45,143 nt of DNA. It comes from RGIG4608 sp045643885. GTDB taxonomy: Bacteria; Bacillota; Clostridia; Oscillospirales; CAG-272. A program made the translations under genes and the position numbers. The stretch's first letter is position 1, and each line of letters begins with the position of its first letter. Positions 24,517-33,547 of this stretch are shown here, piece after piece. Below the pieces are notes generated by a model. The model had not been told where the DNA came from and searched no databases. It saw only the letters and a list, made by a program, of their open reading frames with translations. The stretch is from positions 1 to 45,143 of the forward strand of contig JAZRFY010000016.1 of the NCBI GenBank assembly GCA_045643885.1, given 5' to 3'.

Positions 24517-26976
24517 ATGACAAAAAGATTAACTAAAATCCTTGCTCTTGCGCTTGTATTGGTTATGGCACTTGCAACTCTCACAGCATGTCCTAAGCCC
24601 ACTCCCGAAGATCCTGGATACATCGACGACGGTAAGAACTATACATATAACACTTATACCGGCGTATCACCCTCTAACTGGAATGAACTTACATACCAGG
24701 ATAACAACGACACTCAGATCATGAGCTACATCGGCTCCGCATTCTTCGAATACGACTTCGAATTCGATGCTAATGGCGAAATCGTTCCCGGTAGCTTTAC
24801 TATTGAGTACAGCGCAGCTACAAAGCTTGAAGACGTTACAGCTCAGTACGCTGAAGCTTGGAACCTCGATCCCGAATCCACAGGCTTCGCTTGGAAGATC
24901 ACTCTTCGCGACGACCTTGCTTGGGAAGACGGCACACCCATTAAGGCTGAAGACTTCGTTTACACAATGAGCGAACAGCTTAGCCCCTTGTTCATGAACT
25001 ACAGAGCAGACTCCTACTACGCTGGTTCCGTTAACCTTGTTAACGCTCAGAACTACATCAAGCAGGGTCAGTACCGTGAAGTTCTTGACCAGGGTGAAGA
25101 AAGAATCTTTGAGATCGCAGACCTTGTGAAGGGCGATGACGGCGTTTACACACGTCCTGATGGCGGCGCTATCTACTTCCCCCTTACAACACCTATCGCT
25201 TACCTTGGTAATACTGTAGCTGCTTACGCAGGTGCTGGTTACCTTGATGCAGCTTCTTACGCGGCTCTTGTTGATATGGCAGACGACGACGGTAACGTTG
25301 CAGTTACTGATGAGTCTCTTGCTCTTTGGGCAACACTTATTTGCACACCCGCTTGGGGCATGGAAGATGAATCCTACATCCCCTACTACCTTGTATCTCC
25401 CGACTTCACATTCCCTGCAATGGACTTCTCTGAAGTTGGTATCTTCGTAGGCAACAACGAATACGAACTCGTTATCGTTCTTGCAAACGCACTTCCTCTT
25501 CTTAAAGAAGATGGTTCTCTCGCATACCAGGCAGCTTACAACCTTTCCTCTCTTCCTGTAGTTCACAAGGCTACATACGAGGCTTGCAAGGTTGCTCCCG
25601 TTGAAGGTTCTTCTCTCTGGACATCCACATACAACTCTTCTGTTGAAACAACAAAGAGCTGGGGTCCCTACAAGCTTTCCTTCTTCCAGGCTGGTAAGTC
25701 TTACGAGCTCGTAAGAAACACAGAATGGTACGGTTACGCTATGGAAGAAAACCATGGCTGCTACCTTACAGACAAGGTTGTTTGCGAAACAATCGGTGAA
25801 TGGCAGACAGCATGGACAATGTTCTTGTCCGGTGAAATCGACGGTATCGGTATCGACGTATCCGTTGCTGACCAGTACAAGGGTTCAAGCCGTGCATACT
25901 TCACACCTGATGACTACGTTGGATCTCTCCAGCTTCAGTCTAATAAGGAAGCTCTTAAGGAGCGCGAAACTGAAGGCGTAAATAAGACACTTCTTACATA
26001 CCCCGACTTCAGAAAGGCACTTTCTCTTTCTGTTGACAGATCTGCTTATACACAGGCTTGCACAACAGCATCCTTCCCCGGTTTCGGTCTCTTCAACTCT
26101 ATGCACTACTACGATGTTGAAAACGGTAAGGCATTCAGAGAGTCTGACGAAGCTAAGAAGGTTCTCTGCGACATCTATGCAGTAAATCCTGATGACTACG
26201 CTTCTCTTGACGATGCAGTAGATGCTATCACAGGTTACAACCTCACAGAAGCTAGAGCGCTTCTTACAAAGGCTTACAATGAAGCTCTTGCAGCAGGCGA
26301 TATCGATGCTGACGATAAGGTAGTTCTTACATTCGGTACATCTGTAATCAACGAGGCAACTCAGAGAAATACAGACCACATCGGTAAGGCTTGGATCGAA
26401 CTCGCAGTTGGTACACCTCTTGAAGGCAGACTTGAATATGAGCTTAAGGACTTCAGCACAACATGGGCTAACAGCTTCCGTGCAGGCGCTTACGACGTAT
26501 GTCAGGGCGGTTGGACAGGCGCTGCTTGGGACCCCGGCTACTTCCTTCTTGCTTACCTTGACCCCGCATACATGTACTCTCAGGCTTGGGATACATCCAG
26601 CCACATGATGGAATTCACAATGGTTGGCGTTGCTGAAGACGGTGGCGACATCACAGAGACAATGTCTCTTATGGATTGGTACGCATGCCTTAACGGTTAC
26701 GGTAAGTACGACTGGTCCGCAAACGGACTTGATCAGGAACTCAGACTCCAGCTTATCGCTCGTCTTGAGAAGGAAATCCTTGCTCAGTACTACACAGTTC
26801 CGTTGTTGAACAACTTCTCCGCATCCTTGATCTCTTACAAGATCGACTACATCACATATGAATATAACACATTCATGGCTTACGGCGGACAGAAGTACCT
26901 TAAGTACAACTACACAGACGAAGAATGGGCTGCAGCACTTGCAGAACAGAACTACGTTCTTGACTACACAAAGTAA
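24517..26976 (+). CDS. oppA: family 5 substrate-binding lipoprotein of an oligopeptide ABC transporter, enlarged
   Basis: The extracellular receptor that captures peptides for import. Lipobox LTAC (C25) ends the signal peptide. SBP_bac_5 features follow: WKITLRDDLAWEDGTPIKAEDFVYT (about 128-152), KSWGPYKLSFFQAGKSYELVRNTEWYG, and FRKALSLSVDRSAYTQ in the second lobe. At 819 residues it is about 250 residues longer than usual OppA/DppA; extra sequence lies around 165-330 (tyrosine- and aspartate-rich, with repeated YLxxxxYAA-like segments). Codons are strongly biased to C-ending forms compared with neighbours, a sign of high expression. AAAGGAG precedes the ATG. A strong hairpin follows the gene, then the permease genes. 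Confidence 0.9.
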   Translation: MTKRLTKILALALVLVMALATLTACPKPTPEDPGYIDDGKNYTYNTYTGVSPSNWNELTYQDNNDTQIMSYIGSAFFEYDFEFDANGEIVPGSFTIEYSAATKLEDVTAQYAEAWNLDPESTGFAWKITLRDDLAWEDGTPIKAEDFVYTMSEQLSPLFMNYRADSYYAGSVNLVNAQNYIKQGQYREVLDQGEERIFEIADLVKGDDGVYTRPDGGAIYFPLTTPIAYLGNTVAAYAGAGYLDAASYAALVDMADDDGNVAVTDESLALWATLICTPAWGMEDESYIPYYLVSPDFTFPAMDFSEVGIFVGNNEYELVIVLANALPLLKEDGSLAYQAAYNLSSLPVVHKATYEACKVAPVEGSSLWTSTYNSSVETTKSWGPYKLSFFQAGKSYELVRNTEWYGYAMEENHGCYLTDKVVCETIGEWQTAWTMFLSGEIDGIGIDVSVADQYKGSSRAYFTPDDYVGSLQLQSNKEALKERETEGVNKTLLTYPDFRKALSLSVDRSAYTQACTTASFPGFGLFNSMHYYDVENGKAFRESDEAKKVLCDIYAVNPDDYASLDDAVDAITGYNLTEARALLTKAYNEALAAGDIDADDKVVLTFGTSVINEATQRNTDHIGKAWIELAVGTPLEGRLEYELKDFSTTWANSFRAGAYDVCQGGWTGAAWDPGYFLLAYLDPAYMYSQAWDTSSHMMEFTMVGVAEDGGDITETMSLMDWYACLNGYGKYDWSANGLDQELRLQLIARLEKEILAQYYTVPLLNNFSASLISYKIDYITYEYNTFMAYGGQKYLKYNYTDEEWAAALAEQNYVLDYTK

Positions 26977-27015
26977 TAAATATCAGATATATTTATCATC
27001 TTAGATGTTGTTAAA

Positions 27016-27053
27016 ACAAATGAGGGATAGTCTTTGGCTATCCCTCCATTTGT
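27016..27053 (+). terminator. intercistronic hairpin after oppA
   Basis: ACAAATGAGGGATAG pairs with CTATCCCT-c-CATTTGT over 15 bp with one bulged C and a 7-nt loop. No T-run follows, so it probably acts as a partial terminator or 3' mRNA stabiliser that keeps oppA mRNA above that of the permease genes. Confidence 0.7.
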
Positions 27054-27065
27054 CAGTTTAATGGG

Positions 27066-27227
27066 GTGTTGAAAAATGACCTTTTTCAACACAAAATTCG
27101 GCTATAACCGAAGGTGGCTGGTCTTGAACGCGTCAAAACCATAAATTTTATGAATTTTTGCATGTTCTGTCGTCTCGGCAGAACTGATCGGCTATTAAGT
27201 TTCGGCTATATTCGGTTGTAACCGAAT
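27066..27227 (+). promoter_or_regulatory. cluster of further hairpins between oppA and oppB
   Basis: Four more inverted repeats follow: an 11-bp stem (GTGTTGAAAAA / TTTTTCAACAC, 27066-27092), TTCGG/CCGAA at 27097-27112, GTTCTG/CAGAAC at about 27164-27184, and ATTCGGTT/AACCGAAT at 27210-27227. The TTCGGCTATA motif recurs at 27097 and 27201. No promoter or known riboswitch was recognised. Confidence 0.5.
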
Positions 27228-27263
27228 ATTTTCGGATTAACAAAAGAAAGGAGAAACACAACT

Positions 27264-28229
27264 ATGTATATGCTTAAATACATTTTGAAGAGATTTGGTC
27301 TTATGCTGATGACCTTCACAATTATTTTTGTTATGTGCTTCGTTTTGATCAAGCTTCTTCCCATCGATACATCAACTGTAGGTATCGGTCAGGACAGAGA
27401 GCTTTTGGAAATAAGACTTAGAGAAAGAGGATACTTTGATCCCATTCCCGTTCAGCTTTGGAACTACATCAAGAGAATTATCCTTGACGGTGACTTCGGT
27501 ATCGGTATCAATATGGCTGAATATCGTTTCCGTAACGTATGGGACGTTTTCGTTGAAAAGCTTCCTCCCACAATCCTTATTAATATTTACTCATCCTTGT
27601 TCTCCGTTCCGTTAGGAATCGGTCTCGGTATTTTTGCCGCGCTCAAGAAGAACAAGTGGCAGGACCACGTTATCAGTACTGCGGTAATGGTATTCATTTC
27701 AGTTCCTGCATTCGTTTATGCTTCACTTTTGCTTTATATCATCTGTTTCAGACTCAACTGGTTCCCCAAGATCATGAACAGTGGATATGATTACTTTAGC
27801 TGGAGTATGTTCAAGTCAATGATCCCTGCGGTTCTTTCCATGTCCTTTGGTTCAATTGCAGGTTACACAAGATTTACAAGAGCCGAGCTTACTGAGGTTC
27901 TTACAAGTGAGTTCATGCTTCTTGCGAGAACAAAGGGTCTTACAAAGTCCCAGGCTACAACAAGACACGCGCTCAGAAACGCGATGGTACCGATTTTCCC
28001 CTCCATCGTTGGTGAGTTTATCAGCGTTCTTTCAGGTTCTCTTGTTATTGAAAAGATTTTCGCAGTTCCCGGTGTTGGCGGACTCTATCTTGCGGCGATC
28101 AATGCGCCCGACTATGACTTCTTTATGATGCTTTCTGCTTTCTACCTCTTGGTAGGTCTCGTAGCGAGCCTTGTTATCGACTTGTCATACGGTGTAATTG
28201 ACCCGAGAATCAGAATGGGGGCGAGATAA
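27264..28229 (+). CDS. oppB: oligopeptide ABC transporter permease (OppB/DppB type)
   Basis: A 321-residue permease with six predicted helices; first helix at about 9-30 (FGLMLMTFTIIFVMCFVLIKLLP). The coupling EAA loop is EFMLLARTKGLTKSQATTRHALRNAMVPIFPSI near 212-244. It forms the channel with OppC. Length is near the family's usual 300-320, so this is the one core subunit without a large insertion. AAAGGAG lies 10 nt upstream. OppC begins 3 bp after its stop. Confidence 0.93.
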   Translation: MYMLKYILKRFGLMLMTFTIIFVMCFVLIKLLPIDTSTVGIGQDRELLEIRLRERGYFDPIPVQLWNYIKRIILDGDFGIGINMAEYRFRNVWDVFVEKLPPTILINIYSSLFSVPLGIGLGIFAALKKNKWQDHVISTAVMVFISVPAFVYASLLLYIICFRLNWFPKIMNSGYDYFSWSMFKSMIPAVLSMSFGSIAGYTRFTRAELTEVLTSEFMLLARTKGLTKSQATTRHALRNAMVPIFPSIVGEFISVLSGSLVIEKIFAVPGVGGLYLAAINAPDYDFFMMLSAFYLLVGLVASLVIDLSYGVIDPRIRMGAR

Positions 28230-28232
28230 TAC

Positions 28233-29795
28233 ATGAAAGCACAAGATTATAAGATTTCAAGTGAAAAATTCGTCTTCCACAACCACGGAGAGAATCTTCA
28301 CGATAAAAAGCTCGAAACAAAGCCCGTCTCCTATTTCAGAGACGCTCTTAACCGTTTCGCAAGGAACAAGGCTTCCATTTTGGCAGCATTTATCATCGCA
28401 ATATTGCTCTTGTTTGCAATATTGGGTCCCTTGTTCACACCCTATTGGGTTGCTTATGAGGATAGCCACTATTCATTCTGTCTTCCTAAGAACCAGCTCT
28501 TCTACGACCTTGGCATCCCCTTCTGGGACGGTGGTGTAGAAAAGTCTGTAAACAAGTTCACATATGACCAGTATAGAGCTATCGAAGAAGAGATAGGCAG
28601 AAAGGTTATTATGTCCGAGCCTGAGGTTGTTATTGAAGAATACTTCAAGCAGATGACAGAAAAGTATAATTTCCGTTTGGATAGTTACAACAGCGTTGGT
28701 GCCGTGTTCGTTATCCTTACACCCGAAAAGTACGAGGCAATTCAGAAATATCAGGACGAGCATAACGTTCAGATCATTTTGCCCATCACAGACACTGCTC
28801 TTCGTCCCGAGGCTTCTCAGGACAAGGAAAATGCAAACATCTGGTATGCAACACAGAAGGGTAACGGAAACAAGACTGAGATCGTTTATGACGAGAACGG
28901 CAACTTCATCCCGATTTATAAGGCAAACGACGGTACTGACGGATACACATCCAAGATGTATTGGGAAGGCGACACAAAGCTTTATAACTACGCCGAGCCC
29001 AAGGACGGCGGTACAAACTGGCAGATTCGTGTAGACTACCGTGAGTACTACATCTACCAGCACGCTATGGCTAATAATGGCGAGGGCGACGGCATCACAG
29101 AGCCTTTGTTCATCTTCGGTACAAACAATGCAGGTAAGGATATCTTCGTATGTCTTGCAAGTGGTGCAAGATTCTCCTTCATCCTTGCTATCATCGTTTC
29201 CGTTGTTAACCTTACAGTTGGTGCTATCTACGGTGCTATCGAGGGTTACTACGGTGGCAAGATCGATATGCTCATGGAAAGATTCGTTGAAATCATCGGA
29301 TCTATTCCTTCAATGATTGTTATTTCATTGCTTAAATACCATCTTGACGTTTCACATATCGTCATCCTGTTTATTTCGTTCTTCGCGACGGGTTGGACGG
29401 GTATGGCTGGTAGAACGAGAATGCAGTTCTACCGCTTCAAGAACCAGGAATACGTTCTTGTTGCTAAGACACTCGGTGCAAACGACAGACGCGTAATGTT
29501 CAAGCACATTTTCCCCAACGCTATCGGTACACTTATTACAAGCTCAGTTCTTGTAATCCCCGGCGTTATCTTCTCAGAAACGAGCCTTAGCTACCTTGGT
29601 ATCGTTAACCTTGCAACAGGTAACCTTACCAGCGTAGGTACATTGCTCTCTACAGGTCAGCAATATCTCTTCACATTCCCCCACATGATATTGTTCCCCT
29701 CAATTTTCATTAGCTTGCTGATGCTCTCCTTCAACCTTTTCGGAAACGGTTTGCGCGATGCGTTCAACCCCTCACTCCGCGGTACAGAGGAATAA
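28233..29795 (+). CDS. oppC: oligopeptide ABC transporter permease (OppC/DppC type) with a large extracellular insertion
   Basis: The second channel subunit, 520 residues against about 290-310 for the family. Helix 1 lies at about 48-68; the family motif FGTNNAGKDIFVCLASGARFSF, which normally follows within about 40 residues, appears only at 295-316. The intervening region of about 210 residues (80-292) should face outside, is hydrophilic, and includes DPLTP-like VILTPEKYEAIQKY and DGYTSKMYWEGDTKLYNY. The remaining five helices and the EAA loop EYVLVAKTLGANDRRVMFKHIFPNAIGTL are normal. The domain may contact the enlarged OppA. Confidence 0.9.
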   Translation: MKAQDYKISSEKFVFHNHGENLHDKKLETKPVSYFRDALNRFARNKASILAAFIIAILLLFAILGPLFTPYWVAYEDSHYSFCLPKNQLFYDLGIPFWDGGVEKSVNKFTYDQYRAIEEEIGRKVIMSEPEVVIEEYFKQMTEKYNFRLDSYNSVGAVFVILTPEKYEAIQKYQDEHNVQIILPITDTALRPEASQDKENANIWYATQKGNGNKTEIVYDENGNFIPIYKANDGTDGYTSKMYWEGDTKLYNYAEPKDGGTNWQIRVDYREYYIYQHAMANNGEGDGITEPLFIFGTNNAGKDIFVCLASGARFSFILAIIVSVVNLTVGAIYGAIEGYYGGKIDMLMERFVEIIGSIPSMIVISLLKYHLDVSHIVILFISFFATGWTGMAGRTRMQFYRFKNQEYVLVAKTLGANDRRVMFKHIFPNAIGTLITSSVLVIPGVIFSETSLSYLGIVNLATGNLTSVGTLLSTGQQYLFTFPHMILFPSIFISLLMLSFNLFGNGLRDAFNPSLRGTEE

Positions 29796-29832
29796 AAAAA
29801 CAAAACTATTACTACACTAAAATGAATGCGCG

Positions 29833-29856
29833 GCGGACGTGCATATAAACGTCCGC
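29833..29856 (+). promoter_or_regulatory. GC-rich hairpin upstream of oppD
   Basis: GCGGACGT / ACGTCCGC, a perfect 8-bp stem with an 8-nt loop, unlike the AT-rich surroundings. It ends about 12 nt before the oppD ribosome binding site and lacks a T-run, so an effect on mRNA processing or translation is more likely than termination. Confidence 0.5.
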
Positions 29857-29885
29857 GGGCGCACAAGAAAGGAATGTCTATATTT

Positions 29886-32030
29886 ATGGATAAGAAATTA
29901 GAAGTTAATAATCTGCAAATATCATTCCGTACTCAAGGTGGAATTGTAAAAGCTGTTAGAAATATTTCCTTTGATTTGCACAAAGGTGAAACACTTGCCA
30001 TAGTTGGTGAGTCAGGCTCAGGAAAATCCGTAACAAGTAAAGCTATTATGGGTATTCTTGCAGGAAATTCCATCGTTGAAGGCGGAGAAATTTTATACGA
30101 CGGCCAGGATCTTCTTAAGATTTCCGAAGAGGATTATCACAAGATCCGTGGTGACAAAATAGCAATGATCTTCCAGGACCCCATGTCCAGCCTTAACCCC
30201 ATCATGAGAGTTGGTGAACAGCTCACAGAGGCTATGATTCTTAAGGCTAAAACAGGTAAGAAGAATGCTAGACGTGAATTTAACACTAAGCTTAAGCTCC
30301 TCGGTGATTACATCAACGCAGCTGACGCAAAGCTTGGAGTTGACAATAAGGAGCTTGTTGCAAGCAAGCTCAAGACCTTTGACAGCTTCTGTATCTCAAG
30401 TACAAAGATCGAAGGTGCATTTAACGAAGCGTTCGGTAACGCAACACAGATCGAGGTTGAGCTTGAACACGTAATCCTCATCACAAAGATGAAGAAGACA
30501 GTTGACCTCTCTGACGATATCAAGGGCATTTCAAAGTCCTTCTCAGCTGCGTTCAACCCCTACGTTATCGTTGCAAACGAAACAAACAATGCTTGTGCTG
30601 CTAAGCTTGCTGAAGTAGCAAAGCAGGGTAAGAAGGTTGACCTTCAGGCATCTCTTCCCGTATTCGAGGAAGCTCTTGCAATCGTTAAGGATGCTCTTAA
30701 GAAGGATACTCCCAACTTCTTTACACTCGGTTACTATCTTTACGCAAATCCCACAGCCGATATTAGCGGCATGGCAGTTGCAGATCTCAACAAAATGACT
30801 CGCGAGTATCTCGACAACAACTTCATGATCGACTTTATCAACGTTGCTGACGAGGGTGTTGTTGTTTCTCACAACGAGTCTATTGAAAACAAGAAGGCAT
30901 TGCTTGCTGAGCTTCAGGAAGCACTTGCATACTTCAAGGCGGGAAATATCGACCAGAAGAAGTCAAATGAGTTTGTTAAGGCTCTCGCTCCCAAGGTTGA
31001 CAAGGCTATCGATAAGCTTGCAGTTAAGAAGAACAGTATCGAATACACATTCCACTCTGCTTTTGAAACGGCAATTAAGGAATACTTTGACGGAATTAAG
31101 AATAATCCCATCGAAGAAAAGATTTACCTTAAGAATAAGGCTAAATTTGATGCAATTCTTGCGAAGGGTGAAGAGCCTGACTGGGTACTTAAGCCCCAGG
31201 TTATCGTTGACCTTGACCTCAAGCTTGCAAACATCTGCAAGGTTATTGAAAAGCTTTACAACAGCTTCACATATGATATTGCAAACACAGGTAGCTTCGA
31301 TGCGGAAACTCACGTGGTTGAAATCATCGACTTCCTTAAGGAACAGGCTTCCCGTCTTGTTGTACAGATGAACAAGAGAATCGCAAAGGCTAAGGCTATC
31401 AAGCTTCTTGAAGAGGTTGGTATCCCCGAGCCCGCAACAAGATTCAATCAGTATCCCTTTGAGTTCTCAGGTGGTATGAGACAGAGAATAGTTATTGCTA
31501 TCGCTCTTTCTGCTAACCCTGATATTCTCATTTGTGACGAGCCTACAACAGCTCTTGACGTTACTATCCAGGCACAGATCCTTGAGCTTATTAACGTTAT
31601 CAAGAAGGAAAGAAACCTTTCCGTAATCTTTATTACTCACAACCTTGGTGTTGTTGCTAATATGGCAGACAGAATCGCGGTTATGTATGCAGGTAAGATC
31701 GTTGAGATTGGTACATCTGAAGAAATCTTCTATGAGCCCGCTCATCCTTACACATGGGCACTTCTTAGCTCCATGCCTGACTTGCACACAACAGAAAAGC
31801 TTGAGTCCATTCCCGGTACTCCTCCCAACATGATCTATCCTCCCAAGGGAGATGCATTTGCGGCGAGAAACAAGTATGCGCTTGATATCGACTTTGAAAT
31901 TGAGCCTCCGCTTTTCGAAATCACAGATACACATTCAGCAGCTACATGGTTGCTCCATCCCAATGCGCCCAAGGTAGAAATGCCTAACATCATCAAGGCG
32001 CGTATCGAACGCTTGAAGAAGGAGAGATAA
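29886..32030 (+). CDS. oppD: oligopeptide ABC transporter ATPase (OppD/DppD type) with a 365-residue insertion
   Basis: The 714-residue protein has a complete ABC ATPase: Walker A GESGSGKS at 41-48, Q97 in IFQDPMSSLNPIM, signature FSGGMRQR at 527-534, Walker B ILICDEP at 547-553 and H585. Between the Q-loop region and the signature, residues about 131-494 are extra: a mostly helical, Lys/Ala-rich segment with no recognisable domain. The reading frame continues cleanly into MNKRIAKAKAIKLLEEVGIPEPATRF, the normal sequence before the signature, so this is an insertion, not a frameshift. The C-terminal oligo_HPY region lacks the four conserved cysteines of the family. The ATG at 29886 is chosen, 12 nt after AAAGGA; one at 29874 abuts that site. 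Confidence 0.9.
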   Translation: MDKKLEVNNLQISFRTQGGIVKAVRNISFDLHKGETLAIVGESGSGKSVTSKAIMGILAGNSIVEGGEILYDGQDLLKISEEDYHKIRGDKIAMIFQDPMSSLNPIMRVGEQLTEAMILKAKTGKKNARREFNTKLKLLGDYINAADAKLGVDNKELVASKLKTFDSFCISSTKIEGAFNEAFGNATQIEVELEHVILITKMKKTVDLSDDIKGISKSFSAAFNPYVIVANETNNACAAKLAEVAKQGKKVDLQASLPVFEEALAIVKDALKKDTPNFFTLGYYLYANPTADISGMAVADLNKMTREYLDNNFMIDFINVADEGVVVSHNESIENKKALLAELQEALAYFKAGNIDQKKSNEFVKALAPKVDKAIDKLAVKKNSIEYTFHSAFETAIKEYFDGIKNNPIEEKIYLKNKAKFDAILAKGEEPDWVLKPQVIVDLDLKLANICKVIEKLYNSFTYDIANTGSFDAETHVVEIIDFLKEQASRLVVQMNKRIAKAKAIKLLEEVGIPEPATRFNQYPFEFSGGMRQRIVIAIALSANPDILICDEPTTALDVTIQAQILELINVIKKERNLSVIFITHNLGVVANMADRIAVMYAGKIVEIGTSEEIFYEPAHPYTWALLSSMPDLHTTEKLESIPGTPPNMIYPPKGDAFAARNKYALDIDFEIEPPLFEITDTHSAATWLLHPNAPKVEMPNIIKARIERLKKER

Positions 32031-32034
32031 TAAC

Positions 32035-33123
32035 ATGGAAAATAATAATAAAGAAGTATTATTGAAAGTTGAAAATCTCCAACAGTATTTCAAGCTCGGT
32101 AGATTTGAAAATAAGGCAGTTGACGGCGTAAGCTTTGATATCTACAAGGGTGAGGTTTTCGGTCTTGTTGGTGAATCCGGATGCGGTAAGACAACAACAG
32201 GTCGTTCCATCATTCGTCTTTACGATATCACAGGTGGTTCCGTTTACTACAAGGGCGAGCGTATCTGCGCCGGTGACCGTTCTTACAAGGACGCTATCAA
32301 GCAGGCTCGCAAGGACCTTAAGGAAGGCAAGATCACAAAGGAAGAATGCGATAAGATCATCGCTGAAAACCGTGAAGCTAAGAAATTGGCTAATGCCGAC
32401 CACAAGAAATGGTCCCGTAAGAATAAAGACAACAAGCTTATCAATGAGATCCAGATGATCTTCCAGGATCCCATCGCATCTCTTGACCCTCGTATGACAG
32501 TTCGCGATATCATCGCAGAAGGACTTATCATCCGTGGTGTTAAGGATAAGGAATTCATCGATCAGCAGGTTTACAAGATGCTTGAAACAGTAGGACTTGT
32601 TCAGGAGCACGCAAGCCGTTATCCTCACGAGTTCTCAGGTGGTCAGAGACAGCGTATCGGTATTGCGCGTGCGGTTATCATGAACCCCGAGCTTATCATT
32701 GCCGACGAGCCCATCTCTGCGCTTGACGTTTCAATTCAGGCACAGGTTATCAACCTTCTTCACGACCTCAGTGAGCAGATGGGACTTACCATCCTCTTCA
32801 TCGCGCACGACTTGGCGGTTGTTAAGTACTTCTCTGTCAGAATCGCAGTTATGTACTTTGGTAAGATCGTTGAGCTTGGCACGAGTGACGAGCTTTTCGC
32901 TCATCCCTTCCATCCTTACACACGTTCACTTCTTTCTGCAATTCCTCTTCCTGACCCAATCACAGAGAAGAATCGTAAGAGAGTAACATACAATCCCGTT
33001 ATCGACCACGATTATTCACAGGAAGGCCCCTCCATGAGAGAGGTATATCCCGGTCACTTTGTTCTTTGTAACTCTGAAGAGCTTGAAAGATACAAGGCTG
33101 AATATCAGGGCAAGGCAGAATGA
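32035..33123 (+). CDS. oppF: oligopeptide ABC transporter ATPase (OppF/DppF type) with a short charged insertion
   Basis: The second ATPase of the transporter, 362 residues. Walker A GESGCGKTT at 46-54, Q144 in MIFQDPIASLDPRM, signature FSGGQRQR at 200-207, Walker B IIADEP at 221-226 and the HD switch (IAHDLAVV). Between YYKGERI and the Q-loop, residues about 79-136 are an extra, very charged helical segment (KDAIKQARKDLKEGKITKEE) where the family has about 10 residues. The C-terminal region after the H-loop is short and keeps one cysteine of the oligo_HPY motif (GHFVLC). AAGGAGA precedes the start. Its stop overlaps the next gene by 4 bp. Confidence 0.93.
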   Translation: MENNNKEVLLKVENLQQYFKLGRFENKAVDGVSFDIYKGEVFGLVGESGCGKTTTGRSIIRLYDITGGSVYYKGERICAGDRSYKDAIKQARKDLKEGKITKEECDKIIAENREAKKLANADHKKWSRKNKDNKLINEIQMIFQDPIASLDPRMTVRDIIAEGLIIRGVKDKEFIDQQVYKMLETVGLVQEHASRYPHEFSGGQRQRIGIARAVIMNPELIIADEPISALDVSIQAQVINLLHDLSEQMGLTILFIAHDLAVVKYFSVRIAVMYFGKIVELGTSDELFAHPFHPYTRSLLSAIPLPDPITEKNRKRVTYNPVIDHDYSQEGPSMREVYPGHFVLCNSEELERYKAEYQGKAE

Positions 33124-33509
33124 GAACGTTATATAAGTATTTAATCGCGTTTGGCTTCGGCTTGGCAGCAGTAGGTGTTATTGCTTATCAGCAGGAGTTA
33201 TTCACAAAGACGGAATATATCGAAATTATCCACGTGCTTATAAATTGCTTTACCGTTCCCGCAGTTCTTATCACGGGTATTGGTGGACTTATCTTTGTCA
33301 GCAACGAGGGTGGCTTTGATATCATGTCTTATGGTATGATGTGCTTCCTTGACATGTTCAGAAAGCAGAGAAAGAATACTTTCAAGAGCTTTTATGACTA
33401 TAAAGAAAGCAGAGCCGAAAAGAACGTTGGTTTTGGATTTTGGCTCGTGACAGGACTTGTTTTTATGGTTATTACGGGTATTTTGTGTTTGATGTATTTC
33501 AATGCATAA
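33120..33509 (+). CDS. small membrane protein, DUF3899-like
   Basis: The 129-residue protein has three hydrophobic helices (about 5-22, 37-60 and 106-126) and a cytoplasmic loop between the second and third with FDIMSYGMMCFLDMFRKQRKN, a layout resembling the DUF3899 family. Function unknown. The start overlaps the oppF stop (ATGA), so it is translated with the transporter and may be an accessory membrane component; this is inferred from position only. Confidence 0.6.
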   Translation: MRTLYKYLIAFGFGLAAVGVIAYQQELFTKTEYIEIIHVLINCFTVPAVLITGIGGLIFVSNEGGFDIMSYGMMCFLDMFRKQRKNTFKSFYDYKESRAEKNVGFGFWLVTGLVFMVITGILCLMYFNA

Positions 33510-33516
33510 ATAAATC

Positions 33517-33546
33517 AAAGGACTGCGATTTATCGCAGTCCTTTTT
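33517..33546 (+). terminator. terminator of the oligopeptide transporter operon
   Basis: AAAGGACTGCGA / TCGCAGTCCTTT, 12 bp with a 4-nt loop, then TT and AT-rich sequence. Confidence 0.9.
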
Positions 33547-33547
33547 A

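Noticed and set aside
24667..26604. Long open frames on the minus strand inside oppA (362 and 239 codons), Cys- and Val-rich.
   Set aside because: They follow from the strong codon bias of oppA; composition is unlike real proteins, no ribosome binding site or promoter, and they lie antisense to a clear gene.
29830..29860. Terminator separating oppC and oppD.
   Set aside because: The hairpin is GC-rich but no T-run follows, and the genes clearly belong to one transporter; kept as a regulatory hairpin.
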